Assembly: GCA_944989445.1 (NCBI GenBank)
Contig: CALYLW010000551.1
Location: 617,021 to 681,020, forward strand
Reading direction: 5' to 3'
DNA: 64,000 nucleotides
Origin: Ampullaceana balthica
Taxonomy: Eukaryota > Mollusca > Gastropoda > Lymnaeidae
Position numbers and translations under genes: made by a program. This document shows positions 1-12,432 of the stretch, piece by piece; the first letter of the stretch is position 1, and each line of letters opens with the position of its first letter. A model generated the notes under the pieces. That model ran no database searches. It worked only from the letters and a program-made list of their open reading frames with translations, and was not told where the DNA came from.

Positions 1-929
1 GTCATCATGTAAACTGAACGCAACATGGTTAATGTGTATGTAAAATAAAAGGTACACAGCGGAATTGTGTGATAAAAAATTAAATAAAGCTTTATTTATG
101 GACAAATAAATAAGCAAACGTTTCGGCTAAATCCTTTATCTTTACAAATAAAATTGATTTTTTGTTTTGATCACACAATTCATTTTTGTATCTTTTTTAA
201 ATATTTAAAATAGTTAATTTGTTCGTTTGACTTAAAAATTAAAAATTAGACAAAAGAATAGCAGCCACAATGACATAAATTATCTTTGCTCACTAAGAAA
301 ATGGAAATTTTCTTAAAATTCTTAGAAGATTCAGTACGACCCAAGTAAAACATGGTTGGCCTGTTTAATGGTCATTTGTCTTAAATAGACAGGCAGACAG
401 TGGACACAGTCCAAGACAAGGAAGCTACCAAAACTGTTTTGTCAAGTTAAGCAACTGTAACCAGAAAACCAACGTGACGTGCCAAAATTAGAACTCTCGA
501 TTCTAATTTCAAGCCGTAAGGAAAACAAAATGTCTCATTTATGAAAGGCTAGAAGTGCCTTGTAAATAATATGATCTGTGAAGGATTTTTAAAACCCGTG
601 TGTACTTTGTAATATTAAGGTATAAAAAAGTAAATAATCTCTATTTCAGGCTTTCGGGGCCAGGGTAGCATACATTTACCAGAGAATTTGTTTTAGAAAG
701 AAAATAAATCAGGAGGTGTAAATTCGGCTCTTGCCTGCCAGTCAATATATTGATAATTACTTTACGAAAACTTTTAGGTTCTACATTCTACTCTTCGCTA
801 ATTGATTTTAGTTAATTATTGCCTGTTTTGAGAAATTCTTTGAATTACTTTTTTTTAAAGCTTACAATACAAATATTTATCCTATATTTATGTTATGTGG
901 AGTGATGTAGATTTCTACAGAATGCCATA
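1..929. other. AT-rich non-coding DNA
   Basis: No gene, RNA or tandem repeat is recognised here. The stretch has frequent stops in all frames and short A and T runs. It ends abruptly at the 33-bp array. Confidence 0.6.
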
Positions 930-3571
930 CCTTATATAGCCCTTCATGGACACTGACTCCTGCATTACATATCACTTCATGGACACTGACTCCTGCCTTA
1001 CATAGCCCTTCAGGGACACTGACTCCTGCCTTACATAGTCCTTCAGGGACACTGACTCCTGCCTTATATAGTCCTTCACGGACACTGACTCCTGCCTTAC
1101 ATAGCCTTTCAGGGACACTGACTCCTGTCTTATATAGCCCTTCAGGGACACTGACTCCTGTCTTATATAGTCCTTCATGGACACTGACTCCTGCCTTACA
1201 TAGTCCTTCAGGGACACTGACTCCTGCCTTATATAGTCCTTCAGGGACACTGACTCCTGCCTTACATAGCCTTTCAGGGACACTGACTCCTGTCTTATAT
1301 AGCCCTTCAGGGACACTGACTCCTGTCTTATATAGTCCTTCATGGACACTGACTCCTGCCTTACATAGTCCTTCAGGGACACTGACTCCTGTCTTATATA
1401 GTCCTTCAGGGACACTGACTCCTGCCTTACATAGCCCTTCATGGACACTGACTCCTGTCTTATATAGCCCTTCAGGGACACTGACTCCTGCCTTACATAG
1501 CCCTTCAGGGACACTGACTCCTGCCTTACATAGTCCTTCAGGGACACTGACTCCTGCCTATTATAGCCCTTCAGGGACACTGACTCCTGCCTTACATAGC
1601 CCTTCAGGGACACTGACTCCTGCCTTATATAGTCCTTCAGGGACACTGACTCCTGCCTTATATAGCCCTTCAGGGACACTGACTCCTGCCTTACATAGCA
1701 CTTCATGGACACTGACTCCTGCCTTACATAGCCCTTCAGGGACACTGACTCCTGCCTTACATAGCCCTTCAGGGACACTGACTCCTGCCTTACATAGCCC
1801 TTCAGGGACACTGACTCCTGCCTTACATAGAACTTCATGGACACTGACTCCTGCCTTACATAGCCCTTCAGGGACACTGACTCCTGCCTTACATAGCCCT
1901 TCAGGGACACTGACTCCTGCCTTACATAGCCCTTCAGGGACACTGACTCCTGCCTTACATAGCCCTTCAGGGACACTGACTCCTGCCTTACATAGCACTT
2001 CATGGACACTGACTCCTGCTTTACATAGCCCTTCAGGGACACTGACTCCTGCCTTACATAGCCCTTCAGGGACACTGACTCCTGCCTTACATAGCCCTTC
2101 AGGGACAATGACTCCTGCCTTATATAGCCCTTCAGGGACACTGACTCCTGCCTTACATAGCCCTTCAGGGACACTGACTCCTGCCTTACATAGCCCTTCA
2201 GGGACACTGACTCCTGCCTTACATAGCCCTTCAGGGACACTGACTCCTGTCTTATATAGTCCTTCAGGGACACTGACTCCTGCCTTACATAGCCCTTCAT
2301 GGACACTGACTCCTGTCTTATATAGCCCTTCAGGGACACTGACTCCTGCCTTACATAGCCCTTCAGGGACACTGACTCCTGCCTTACATAGTCCTTCAGG
2401 GACACTGACTCCTGCCTTATATAGCCCTTCAGGGACACTGACTCCTGCCTTACATAGCCCTTCAGGGACACTGACTCCTGCCTTATATAGTCCTTCAGGG
2501 ACACTGACTCCTGCCTTATATAGCCCTTCAGGGACACTGACTCCTGCCTTACATAGCACTTCATGGACACTGACTCCTGCCTTACATAGCCCTTCAGGGA
2601 CACTGACTCCTGCCTTACATAGCCCTTCAGGGACACTGACTCCTGCCTCACATAGCCCTTCAGGGACACTGACTCCTGCCTTACATAGCACTTCATGGAC
2701 ACTGACTCCTGCCTTAAATAGCCCTTCAGGGACACTGACTCCTGCCTTACATAGCCCTTCAGGGACACTGACTCCTGCCTTACATAGCCCTTCAGGGACA
2801 CTGACTCCTGCCTTACATAGCCCTTCAGGGACACTGACTCCTGCCTTACATAGCACTTTATGGACACTGACTCCTGCCTTACATAGCCCTTCAGGGACAC
2901 TGACTCCTGCCTTACATAGCCCTTCAGGGACACTGACTCCTGCCTTACATAGCCCTTCAGGGACACTGTGTCCTGCCTTATATAGCCCTTCAGGGACACT
3001 GACTCCTGCCTTACATAGCCCTTCAGGGACACTGACTCCTGCCTTACATAGCCCTTCAGGGACACTGACTCCTGCCTTACATAGCCCTTCAGGGACACTG
3101 ACTCCTGTCTTACATAGCCCTTCAGGGACACTGACTCCTGCCTTACATAGCCCTTCAGGGACACTGACTCCTGCCTTATATAGCCCTTCAGGGACACTGA
3201 CTCCTGCCTTACATAGCCCTTCAGGGACACTGACTCCTGCCTTACATAGCCCTTCAGGGACACTGACTCCTGCCTTACATAGCCCTTCAGGGACACTGAC
3301 TCCTGCTTTATATAGTCCTTCAGGGACACTGACTCCTGCCTTACATAGCCCTTCAGGGACACTGACTCCTGCCTTACATAGCCCTTCAGGGACACTGACT
3401 CCTGCCTTACATAGCCCTTCAGGGACACTGACTCCTGCTTTATATAGTCCTTCAGGGACACTGACTCCTGCCTTACATAGCCCTTCAGGGACACTGACTC
3501 CTGCCTTACATAGCCCTTCAGGGACACTGACTCCTGCCTTACATAGTCCTTCAGGGACACTGACTCCTGCC
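930..3571. repeat. 33-bp minisatellite, about 80 copies
   Basis: The unit contains CTTCAGGGACACTGACTCCT followed by a variable half (GCCTTACATAGCC or GTCTTATATAGTC). The period is exactly 33 bp with almost no indels across 2.6 kb. Because 33 is a multiple of three and the unit lacks stops in several frames, long frames stay open on both strands: 11-residue repeats such as QESVSLKGYVR on minus and TPALHSPSGTL on plus. The recurrent variants (C/T in CATAG/TATAG, C/T in GCC/GTC, G/T in CAGGG/CATGG, C/A in CCCTT/CACTT) change amino acids in every one of these frames about as often as not, so no frame shows purifying selection. I read it as non-coding satellite-like DNA. Sub-blocks recur at 165 and 858 bp. 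Confidence 0.95.
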
Positions 3572-5303
3572 CCGAACACTCCCCCACAAAATAAGTTATA
3601 CAATGAAACAAAATTAAATAATAAAAAAAGGTATTTAAATGAAAATTTAGAAGTAGCGTCAGCAAAGCATTTGTGAGCACCTCTGAAACATAGCGAAATC
3701 CGCCAAATGTCAGTTCTTTGTCCTCATTACGACTGACATGGCCTAACCAGTGGAAAAACATTTGAACAATTAGCTACATTATTTTTATTTTTGTAAACAT
3801 CTATGTTAGATACTGCTGTGTTAATGAATGCGCAATCTCCAATTCATCCTTTTTGGAAGACGCTGTGTGTGGAAATTAAGTTTACTTCCATTTCTGCAGG
3901 ACACATAATATATTCCAGAGAGATTATATAAATTGAGTTGATAATAATATACTGTCTATAAATAAATAGGATCCATTTCACTGATAAAATAATGATGTCA
4001 AAACAAACACACACAAAACTGTCATTGGCATAAAACCGTAAATAATGCTTGATTGGTGAAATTAACCATTTTCACATTGTCTTTTTTATAAATGTGAAGT
4101 TTGCGCTATGTTTTCCTAACTGAACCGTTATTTGTGTGATGGCGATTTGGAAACTAAATCTGAGCATTTTGAACAGCTGTCTACTGTGATCTTGCCAAAA
4201 CGGATGCCGTTGCTATCTTGGTGTTTATCTTATCTGCAGTAGGCGAGGGATATTGCGCGCAGTGACATGAAGTACTCCAGGTGGTCCGACAAAAGTTAGG
4301 TGAACGGTATGTAATTCCTTGACATGACATTTGATTGCCATCCTAATCTTCTGACAGACATGGGGCCGTTCACCCACGAACAACTGCTGCCATTTAAGTG
4401 CGAAAATTACAGCATTTCAAGATTTGGCTTTTGTGTGTGTCTGCATGTGTGTGTCTGTGTGTGTCTGTCTGTGTGTGTGTGTTTGTGTGTAACTTTGATC
4501 TTTTCACAAATGTGAGATTGCCAATGACGAGCCTCCCTCCATCAGACATTTTGATCACATCCTTTCGGCTTTAACTGCACAGGATTCTAAAGAAAAATTG
4601 GAAGGGGGGAACTGTAGAACAGCGTGTTTTTGTGAGTTCGAAGCTTTGCTTAACTCACAATTAACCGCAATTAGTTGTACACTTTTTCGGTAATAATGGC
4701 ATTCCGATTCTTAGCCCACTTCACAGAATTGAGAGCAGTTATTTCTTTCTCACCACGACAATGTTTAAAGTTTAAATCGGTGGTTCTAATCATACTAAGG
4801 TTAAAAACAGATAAAATTTACAAACTAAATGAAGTTTAATGAAAATTATCTTTCTTTCATTATGTCTTTGCATACCTCATTCTTATTTCAAGTTTCGCCC
4901 CCACCTTCCTCTTTCTCTACCATTTTAAAGAGTTTGTATCTTGTGACGGCCATTTAGTACGTTATCACTGATGGTTATATGATATATTCCATACAACTTC
5001 TTCATTTTAACACAATTATAAACTTTCTTCTTATTATTTTAAAAATATAGGTACGTGGTCGATTTAAGAGATATCAGGTTTAGCTGTTTCTCTTGGATAA
5101 GTATAGCTACCAGTATTCTGATGGGTCGATCATTAGCTAACTACCAATACAAATTAAAGTTTCATTTTCCTATGTTGAAATATGAGAAGCCAAAGAGAAG
5201 TAAGTTAAAACGGCAATTGTTTGTTGAATAGAGTTTATGTTGAACTTTTCATAATTTGAAGCATTAAACAAAATAACACCAAGTCAATCAAATCTAACAA
5301 TTT
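3572..5303. other. AT-rich non-coding DNA with a GT-rich microsatellite
   Basis: No gene is recognised. At 4431-4490 there is an interrupted GT/CTGT microsatellite. A minus-strand peptide at the array edge (near 3690-3761) contains HWLGHVSR, a motif seen near the C-terminus of many LINE polymerases. It is too short to call an element. Confidence 0.55.
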
Positions 5304-5403
5304 ATTAAACAGATAATCACATTAATATATTAAACAAATTATCACATTAATATATTAAACAGATAATCACATTAATATATTAAACAGATAATCACATTAA
5401 TAT
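5304..5403. repeat. 25-bp tandem repeat, 4 copies
   Basis: Four head-to-tail copies of a 25-bp AT-rich unit containing AAACAGATAATCACATTAAT. The second copy differs at AAACAAATTATC. Confidence 0.92.
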
Positions 5404-7133
5404 ATCACACAGGCACAACTAAGAAATGTCTGTATTTCTGAAAGCTTTTTGCCTCACAGTAAAAGAATTCAGATAAATTGTCCAATAACTAATGGATTTG
5501 TATACGACAGATAAAGATTCACAATAACTCATTTATACCATTACTTGAAAATACAAAACGTTGCTGTTTGCCTTTATCAAGTTTTGAGGTGAGTTGGCGT
5601 AGAATGACGGTGCGCCGAAGCTCAACAACGGAAGACAAGGAGCCCCTGTTACACATTGACTACGTGTTTTTTCGTGGGTAATTTCTAGTAATTTCCTTTT
5701 ACTAAATACAGCCTGGCTTTTTGTTGCCTTTTGGTTCCACTTTATTTTTCCATAATTGTTCTCAACGAGTATAATTTATTTTTAAATATCCCATTAACAT
5801 CGCGTGTCACCTTCCCCAATTTCCTGTGGCGTTGATGCGTCAGTGTGTTGATATGTTCTTTAACAAATGATGGTGTGGAAAAGAAAAATGCGAAAAAATT
5901 AGCTGCTTTATTTCGCGCGGAAGAAAATATTGCGTTATTTAGATTGAGAAGAATTTACTGACAGGTACCAGCAGATACAGTAACATCGCGGTGATTTGAA
6001 ATTTACTCGCAGACAATTTTTCTTGGATTATGAAATAAAGCCTTTTTTTAAAAAAGAGTTATGTTTAGTTCTCAAAAAAGTTAAACATAGAGCATTCGAG
6101 AACATCCACAGAGCATCAAGGTCTTAACAGTATGTAGAGATGAACTTTTAGGTTGGCCATCGCCCCAGATGGAGCAGGCATCTAATGGCCTCCAACCAGA
6201 CAGCGTCACTGCTAAAGAGGATTCTTTACTTTCATCTCTCAAACCATTTATATGACACTTGCGACAGGCCCAACACTTTGTTAAGGTCATCTTTACATGA
6301 TAACAGTTATTTCTAAGCTACGTCATTATTTACAAAGTGCGACTTATGAATTGAAAAAAAAGACTTCATTTAAATGGTGTACTCGTATGTCAGTCTTTAA
6401 TTGGATCATTCCTGGACAAACTAAATCAATCTCATGGTCTCAAAATCAACTAACTCGATGATACGAGATATAAACTTTGTGTATCATAAATGTAATGGAA
6501 TCAGAACTCCTGAGCAAACTAATTAAATGTGATTAAATATGAACAATATTGTAAAAGAAGGTATCGAGTTTAGACACATTTTTATGTTTAGATGAAGCAA
6601 TACAAATAAATTTAGACACTGCTGCCGTGTTATTTATACATTAATGAAAAGTTAAAACTTAGTTTTAAAACTTTCTTCAAATAAATTGCTTCAGGAATGT
6701 GATGAATAATCTTTTTGAAATATTTTGAAGTTCGTCTAAAAACAAAACACAATGGTTAAAGCACATCAATTGACTAAAGTGCGATTAGAGAAAAGACATT
6801 GGCATTGGCAATGTAGACTCTTGTCAGAAAATCAATGGAAATCATTAAGTTTATCCGTTAATTTTTTAAAAAGTTTTTTTTGTTCAGCTTTTCACGATAT
6901 AAGCAAGTTTAGAGGTTTCCCAAAAAAATGTATAGTGAAATTCTTAACCATGAGATAGATTATGAGAAAATATATCGGCTTGAGTTGACTTTTTTATGCC
7001 TAAGAGAGTAAATGGGGTTTTCAGTCCAGCTCCATTTTAATTTTGTTTTACACTGATTTATTTGTCAGTAAATCTTTGAATCTCTTATGTACTTAAAGGA
7101 AATTTCTATGTTAATATTTTAATGTCGTCCTTA
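5404..7133. other. AT-rich stretch with one weak exon candidate
   Basis: The only region that looks coding by composition is around 5590-5680, described separately. A 69-residue open frame on minus (6081-6290) is slightly less AT-rich and begins MTLTKCWACRKCH, but resembles no family I know. A 68-residue plus frame (6752-6958) has a good start context and no other support. Neither is called as a gene. Confidence 0.45.
5604..5677 (+). CDS. Possible first coding exon with an acidic dileucine motif (weak)
   Basis: From ATG at 5604 the frame reads MTVRRSSTTEDKEPLLHIDY and then VFFRG before a stop at 5679. A GTAATT that could serve as a splice donor begins at 5678. The segment DKEPLL matches the acidic dileucine sorting signal [DE]xxxL[LI], which is common in cytosolic N-termini of lysosomal and endosomal membrane transporters. 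The stretch is richer in G and C than its surroundings. The frame is also open upstream of the ATG, so the start is uncertain. No downstream exon has been identified. It may well be a chance frame. Confidence 0.2.
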
Positions 7134-7169
7134 AATAATAAATAAATAAATATATATATATATATATAT
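7134..7169. repeat. (AATA)n/(TA)n microsatellite
   Basis: AATA tetramers run directly into about ten TA dimers. Confidence 0.9.
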
Positions 7170-7793
7170 GCATTTAGAACGTACTTGAATAACATTATTC
7201 TTAGCAGCACAAGTTGTTGCAAGATTGTTCATCATTTAGGTCATGTACTTGATGATTGATTCAACTGTTTTATGAACAAACAAACTTTAACCATTTACAA
7301 TCAAAATAAATTCCTGAAGATCTTCACTAGCCAATCTCTTGTTTATGCTTTTTCAAAGGCGTAAGCTGATGGAAAAATTAGGACCCCCTACGACCATCGG
7401 TTATGGGACTTTAAAAAAAAGCTGATGCCAAACTCTGATCCTTTCCAGCGACAAACGTCTTCTGCTTCGGAAAGGTAATTACATGTAACTAGTAGGAAGC
7501 TAATTGATAACGTTTCCTTCTTGGGCTTCTCTTTCAACAAGTAAGTCACCAAGCTTCAACAGTAGCTCAAATGGAATAATAACGAGGTTTAACTCAGGCG
7601 GATTCTGGAAAAGTAGAGTATCACTTGACTCCGCCAAGATTTAAAAAACTCTCTAAAAAAATGTCACTTTAAAAAAACACGTTTGACATCTTTATTAAAT
7701 GCTGCACTAATGTATTTCTATTACCTTCTTGTTGCCTTTGCTTCATCCGTAAGAGAAGCTTCCTGCCATTACGTTCGTTGTCTTATTTCGTTC
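7170..7793. other. Non-coding DNA
   Basis: No gene, RNA or repeat is recognised between the microsatellite and the 30-bp array. Confidence 0.5.
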
Positions 7794-8239
7794 GTAGGCT
7801 TTCATATACTATTTACCATGTTTGTAGGCTTTTATATACTATTTACCATGTTTGTAGGCTTTTATATACTATTTACCATGTTTGTAGGCTTTTATATACT
7901 ATTTACCATGTTTGTAGGCTTTTATATACTATTTACCATGTTTGTAGGCTTTTATATACTATTTACCATGTTTGTAGGCTTTCATATACTATTTACCATG
8001 TTTGTAGGCTTTCATATACTATTTACCATGTTTGTAGGCTTTCATATGCTATTTACCACGTTTGTAGGCTTTCATATACTATTTACCATGTTTGTAGGCT
8101 TTTATATACTATTTACCATGTTTGTAGGCTTTTATATACTATTTACCATGTTTGTAGGCTTTTATATACTATTTACCATGTTTGTAGGCTTTTATATACT
8201 ATTTACCATGTTTGTAGGCTTTCATATACTATTTACCAT
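7794..8239. repeat. 30-bp tandem repeat, about 15 copies
   Basis: The unit begins GTAGGCTTT(T/C)ATATACTATT and ends in ACCATGTTT. Copies are almost identical; the main variant is TTT versus TTC, in runs. A 30-bp period keeps two plus frames open. One gives a 10-residue hydrophobic repeat (VGFYILFTMF) that superficially mimics stacked membrane helices. Near-identity at the DNA level, with both frames equally open, points to recent tandem amplification and not to a membrane protein. Confidence 0.93.
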
Positions 8240-9177
8240 AACAGCCGTTCAAACTTGTTCGATTGCACCACCAGCCAACGTTTTGACTATAACATAACAA
8301 CTTTTACAGCCAGGTAGGGTCTGACAACTGTGGATTAGCTGTGTATTTTAAGTGAGAGAACAAATATTTCCTTTCGGAGCCTAAAAAAACGAAATATGAC
8401 TTTGTCGCTGGTGAGTCTACTTAAAAGGAAAATCATAGAATTTAGAATCAATATCTTCAAGAAAAGTCCGGAGCTTATGGTAATAAAGCTTATTTCTCGA
8501 ACAAAGTTCCCAGTAATAACTATTTGTGTAAATACACAGAAATATATAATCTATAAGACAATATCCTCATTGATTTGAGATGCAGTATGAGGAGACTGGT
8601 TTGTGTTACAATAGCAAAATCAAAATTTACCAGACAACAGCCCCCCCTCGCATTCTTTTGCATCAACTATAACATCTCGAAGCTGATTGCATTGTAGTCT
8701 TAAACAAATTGTTTTACTTCCATGAAATTGTCTTTGCACGTTCTTGTTCTATGAATGTTTTAAAATGATACAAACTCCTCCATTATCTTAAAGTCTAAAG
8801 TGACACCACGAATGAACACAAGAATTTGTGATGTAGCTTTGATGTAAGTAAACTCATCTCTCATCACAGAATACAACACGTTTTTTCACATGTTCTAGCA
8901 CTATGTTTAAGCCTTATTTTTTCTGTTCTTCGTATAACTGACCTTGTTCTAAGGTTGATACTTTGAGTCCACTCGACTTACCAAGGACACACGTCGTTTG
9001 TGCTTCCATCATACACTGTTTAATGAACGTTACAATCGGTAAATAGTATTCCTTGCTCTGTCATCTTAAAACTCCATCGTAACTTGATCAAATAGTATTC
9101 TAACATCTTAAATTACGTTTTTATCCAAACGTTACGTGTTCCACACCATTTATCTAGAAAATGCAAGTGGCGTCAGA
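8240..9177. other. Non-coding DNA with a possible transposase relic
   Basis: Apart from the relic at 8790-8895 nothing is recognised. The interval is AT-rich, with a short C-run at 8641-8647. Confidence 0.45.
8790..8895 (-). pseudogene. Possible degenerate DDE transposase fragment
   Basis: Reading minus from about 8890, one frame gives VKKRVVFCDER, a stop, then VYLHQSYITN and a Trp after HS. The spacing of the Asp-Glu, the aromatic/His positions and the later Trp resembles the second-aspartate block of IS630/Tc1-like DDE transposases (hydrophobic stretch, DE, aromatic, H-x-x-Y/H, W). There is an internal stop and no other catalytic block was located. If real, it is a short dead fragment. The similarity is remembered, not computed. 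Confidence 0.2.
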
Positions 9178-9241
9178 AGGCCGAACAAACTTGCGTCGTG
9201 GGCCAGATCCGGCTCGCGGGCCATAGTTTGATGACCCTTCG
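9178..9241. mobile_element. Possible hAT-type terminal fragment
   Basis: The segment holds GGGCCAGATCCGGCTCGCGG followed by GCCATAGTTTGATGACCC. Read on the other strand this is GGGTCATCAAACTATGGCCC. That pattern, a GGTC..CAAAC end followed by GGCCCGC/GGGCC words, is typical of terminal inverted repeats of several animal hAT families. No partner end was found upstream, so it is probably a solitary end. Confidence 0.35.
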
Positions 9242-10784
9242 TTTAGATTAGAACATACATTTTTAAAATGTTTCTTTTAAAACTTCTTCGATCAATAAGA
9301 TTCGCAAGGGAGATCTTAAGGCAGGCAACTCTATCTACCATAACTCAATCTTAGTGTCTAAGTTACTACACCTGTTAATGGTAAGTTATTATCTCCCTTA
9401 CCGTTCCTTACATTGAAGAGACCAGCACTATTCAATAATTAAGGTATTAAACGGATAGATAGATAAGTAATCTGGAAATATAAAGCAAGCAAAAAATACA
9501 CTTAAAGGCTTAGACTTTTACTAATCGATTAAGATCTCCAATCCATAAAAAATTTATGTGAAGTTCTCAAATTATATCTTTATGTTTTCTCCTAAAAAAA
9601 TTTTAAAAAATTAAATCATCATTAAAATATTTCCTTGAGGATATTGATATCTTTAATAAGCTTTATGTTTAGTTTAAAGAGTTTTGTACTGACATTAATG
9701 AAGAAATTGAAGGTCGTTTGAAGCTTGAGTACAAGTTTTAGTGACAATATTTCGGCCAACAAAACAAAATGTCTTTTTCCTAGAAACCTTTTCATGAATC
9801 CGCGAATTGAAGAAAAAAAATACACACACAAACTAACGCTTAATGTCGCACATTAAACAAGTGTTTCTAATATCGGGTGAGTTATTGGAGATCGGACGGA
9901 TATCTAATAATGAAAACAATATTTACAATACTGCCAGATGTATATTGCTGTCACTGCTTTAGTGATCGTTATTTTATCGTTTATGGTAAACTTGGTTATT
10001 TAGAAAAAAGATTAGAATTATTCTGGCACGATTTTTAAGATGAGAACTATTCTGGCAAGATGTTTCTCGTTCAAAAAATGCAGAGGCTTAAATGGAGTTT
10101 TCTCCACTCAAAATGTTTACGCAGACTTTTCTGACATATCTTTGCTATCTCCAGACGCCGTCCTGTCCCTTTCATTTTGTATGGATCACTTTGTGTAAAG
10201 TAAACGTCACAGTGCTCGATCATCTCCCGGTTCTTTCTATGTGTCTGAATGTTTCCAGATGTGTCCGGATGTTTCCAGATGTGTCCTGATGCATATCAAA
10301 CGCTTTTATTTGGGCCGTTATGCTTTTAGGTTGTCTATCAATCGTTTCTCTTTCCTACTGAGAGACCGCCTTCTCTGCTTAGCTCACCACCAGATATTTT
10401 GGTAAAGCGAGGTTTAGAATACATATGATTAAAAGTTGAGACATTTAACAAATAAAAATTGAAATTACTTATATATTATATTTTAAAATATTGATATGTA
10501 TTTATAATTACCCATAAACACAAGTACGGGAAGAGTACTTAAAGGAAATATTTCTATTCGAACAAACGACTTGGGAGCAACATTTCTTAACTTCGCCATG
10601 TACTAAGTTATTTATATAGTTGCACTCAATATCATGCACCCACAATTCTTTATAAAAAAATCTTACTTAGAGGCCCTTGAAATTAAGAACCTGGTTATGC
10701 TCCAGCTACACAAAAGATACAATGTATTTAGCCAAGTAATTAATAAATATCTTAAACCAGTAGTTTTAAACGAAGAGAGGGACA
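9242..10784. other. Non-coding DNA
   Basis: AT-rich with no recognised gene or element. Short frames such as 9622-9831 minus and 10092-10289 plus show no recognisable domain. Confidence 0.5.
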
Positions 10785-11046
10785 AATCATTTATCAAATG
10801 AAGACACCAATCATATGGGGAAAACGACTAATTTAACAAAAGAAGACACCAATCATATGGGGAAAACGACTAATTTAACAAATGAAGACACCAACCATAT
10901 GACGAAAACGACTCATTTATCAAATGTAGACAGAAATCGTCTGGGGGAAACGACTCATTTAACAAAAGAAGACACCAATCATATGGGGAAAACAACTAGT
11001 TTAACAAAAGAAGACACCAATGGTATGGGGGAAGCGTCTCATATCA
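10785..11046. repeat. 42-bp tandem repeat, about 6 diverged copies
   Basis: The unit includes AAGACACCAATCATATGGGG then AAAACGACTAATTTAACAA. Copies differ at many sites, more than in the other arrays, so this is an older amplification. In plus the 14-residue repeat MGKTTNLTKEDTNH stays open for 78 residues. Substitutions fall at all codon positions and no signal peptide or flanking coding sequence is visible. Confidence 0.88.
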
Positions 11047-12171
11047 ATTAAACAAATTAAGACAACAATTAAGATAAAAAAAATATTATTTTTATAAAAA
11101 ACTAAGAAACATTTTAGCCTTATTTTTTCGTAATTTTGCGATTTCAGAGGATATCTTTTGACAGAGTTTTTTCACGTAATTAAAGGCGGTGCGTTTTAAA
11201 AAATGTATCTTAATTTCATTATATCTGTCTGGAATCGATTTATTTCAATGAGCGTACAATTAGATATGGTTCTTGAGACTGCTTGCCTAAAAAAGTTCAC
11301 AAAGTTTATTATTTGTTTGTATAGTTTTTTGTAGTTATCAATTACTTACCAATGTTGAATTTGCATTAAGAAACTTTATACTTAAAACGTTCGACTTAAC
11401 AATGTATTATTTAAAGCACCGTAACAATGAGCCAAAGCAAACTTAGAATTATATAAAGCGATTAAGAAATTAGCTCAAGACATCTCTCAATTTACTGAAA
11501 TGATCCCAATATCAGCCTAAGACAACTTTGGTTATTTAGTTATTTTAGCAATCACCCTTTTATATTTCTTATATTTGTAAAATGGCAGTTCATCGTGATA
11601 TCCTTGCTAAACGTAGGTTTCATGCCTGTAGTTCGCTTAATAAAATTAAATATTACCATTTGTGTAAAATAGGTCTTCATTAAGCGTTTATGACTTACCC
11701 CTGGCACAACAATATATGTATATATATATATGTATATATATATTGTGAGTCATTTCATTGTAGGACATTGGCAAATGAGAAAAATAATTGTAAGCTGCAT
11801 GTAATCCAGACTTTGCTCTTGACAAAAAGTAATAAAAATTGTAAAAAATAATATAGAATATTTTTTTCAAGACATTGATGCCTGTCAACAATGGGCACTA
11901 TTCTCAGGTGCATAACCTTTCCGGTGGAACAACGTTTCCTGGTTGGATCTTGTTTAGTCGGCTTCCTGTTTGCAAGAGTATTCAATTTATCAGTAGATGA
12001 TGTCTCCTTGCTAGGTTATTTTGATGTGATTACATTCTTGGGCCGTTAGCAGGACACAGGAGCATATAAGGCTTATGTATTTTATGGTTCAAATCAAGAG
12101 AAAAAAAATACTTTGGACTTTCGAAAACAATTTTTTGCTTTAAATTCATTTACCACAACTCTGTAATTTAT
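11047..12171. other. Non-coding DNA with an AT microsatellite
   Basis: The interval is AT-rich. An interrupted (TA)n tract sits at about 11711-11743. No gene is recognised. Confidence 0.5.
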
Positions 12172-12431
12172 GGATTGTGTGGCTAGCACAGCAAGGGATT
12201 GTGGGGCTAGCACAGCAAGGGATTGTGTGGCTATCACAGCAAGGGATTGTGGGGCTAGCACAACAAGGGATTGTGTGGCTAGCACAGCAAGGGATTGTGG
12301 GGCTAGCACAGCAAGGGATTGTGTGGCTATCACAGCAAGGGATTGTGGGGCTAGCACAACAAGGGATTGTGTGGCTAGCACAGCAAGGGATTGTGGGGCT
12401 AGCACAGCAAGGGATTGTGTGGCTAGCACAA
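12172..12431. repeat. 24-bp tandem repeat with a 96-bp higher-order period
   Basis: The unit is ATTGTGTGGCTAGCACAGCA followed by AGGG. GTGTGG and GTGGGG alternate, and CTATC and ACAAC variants recur every fourth unit, giving a 4-unit (96-bp) super-repeat present slightly more than twice. The last unit runs directly into the SINE head at 12433, so the array seems to have grown from sequence just downstream of that head in the minus orientation. Confidence 0.92.
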
Positions 12432-12432
12432 T

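Noticed and set aside
930..3571. CRISPR-like array
   Set aside because: Units are contiguous 33-bp repeats with no unique spacers, and the sequence is eukaryotic. The same holds for the 23-, 24-, 25-, 30- and 47-bp arrays.
3690..3761. LINE C-terminal remnant (HWLGHVSR)
   Set aside because: One eight-residue motif in a frame that continues into the minisatellite is not enough; no other LINE block was found.
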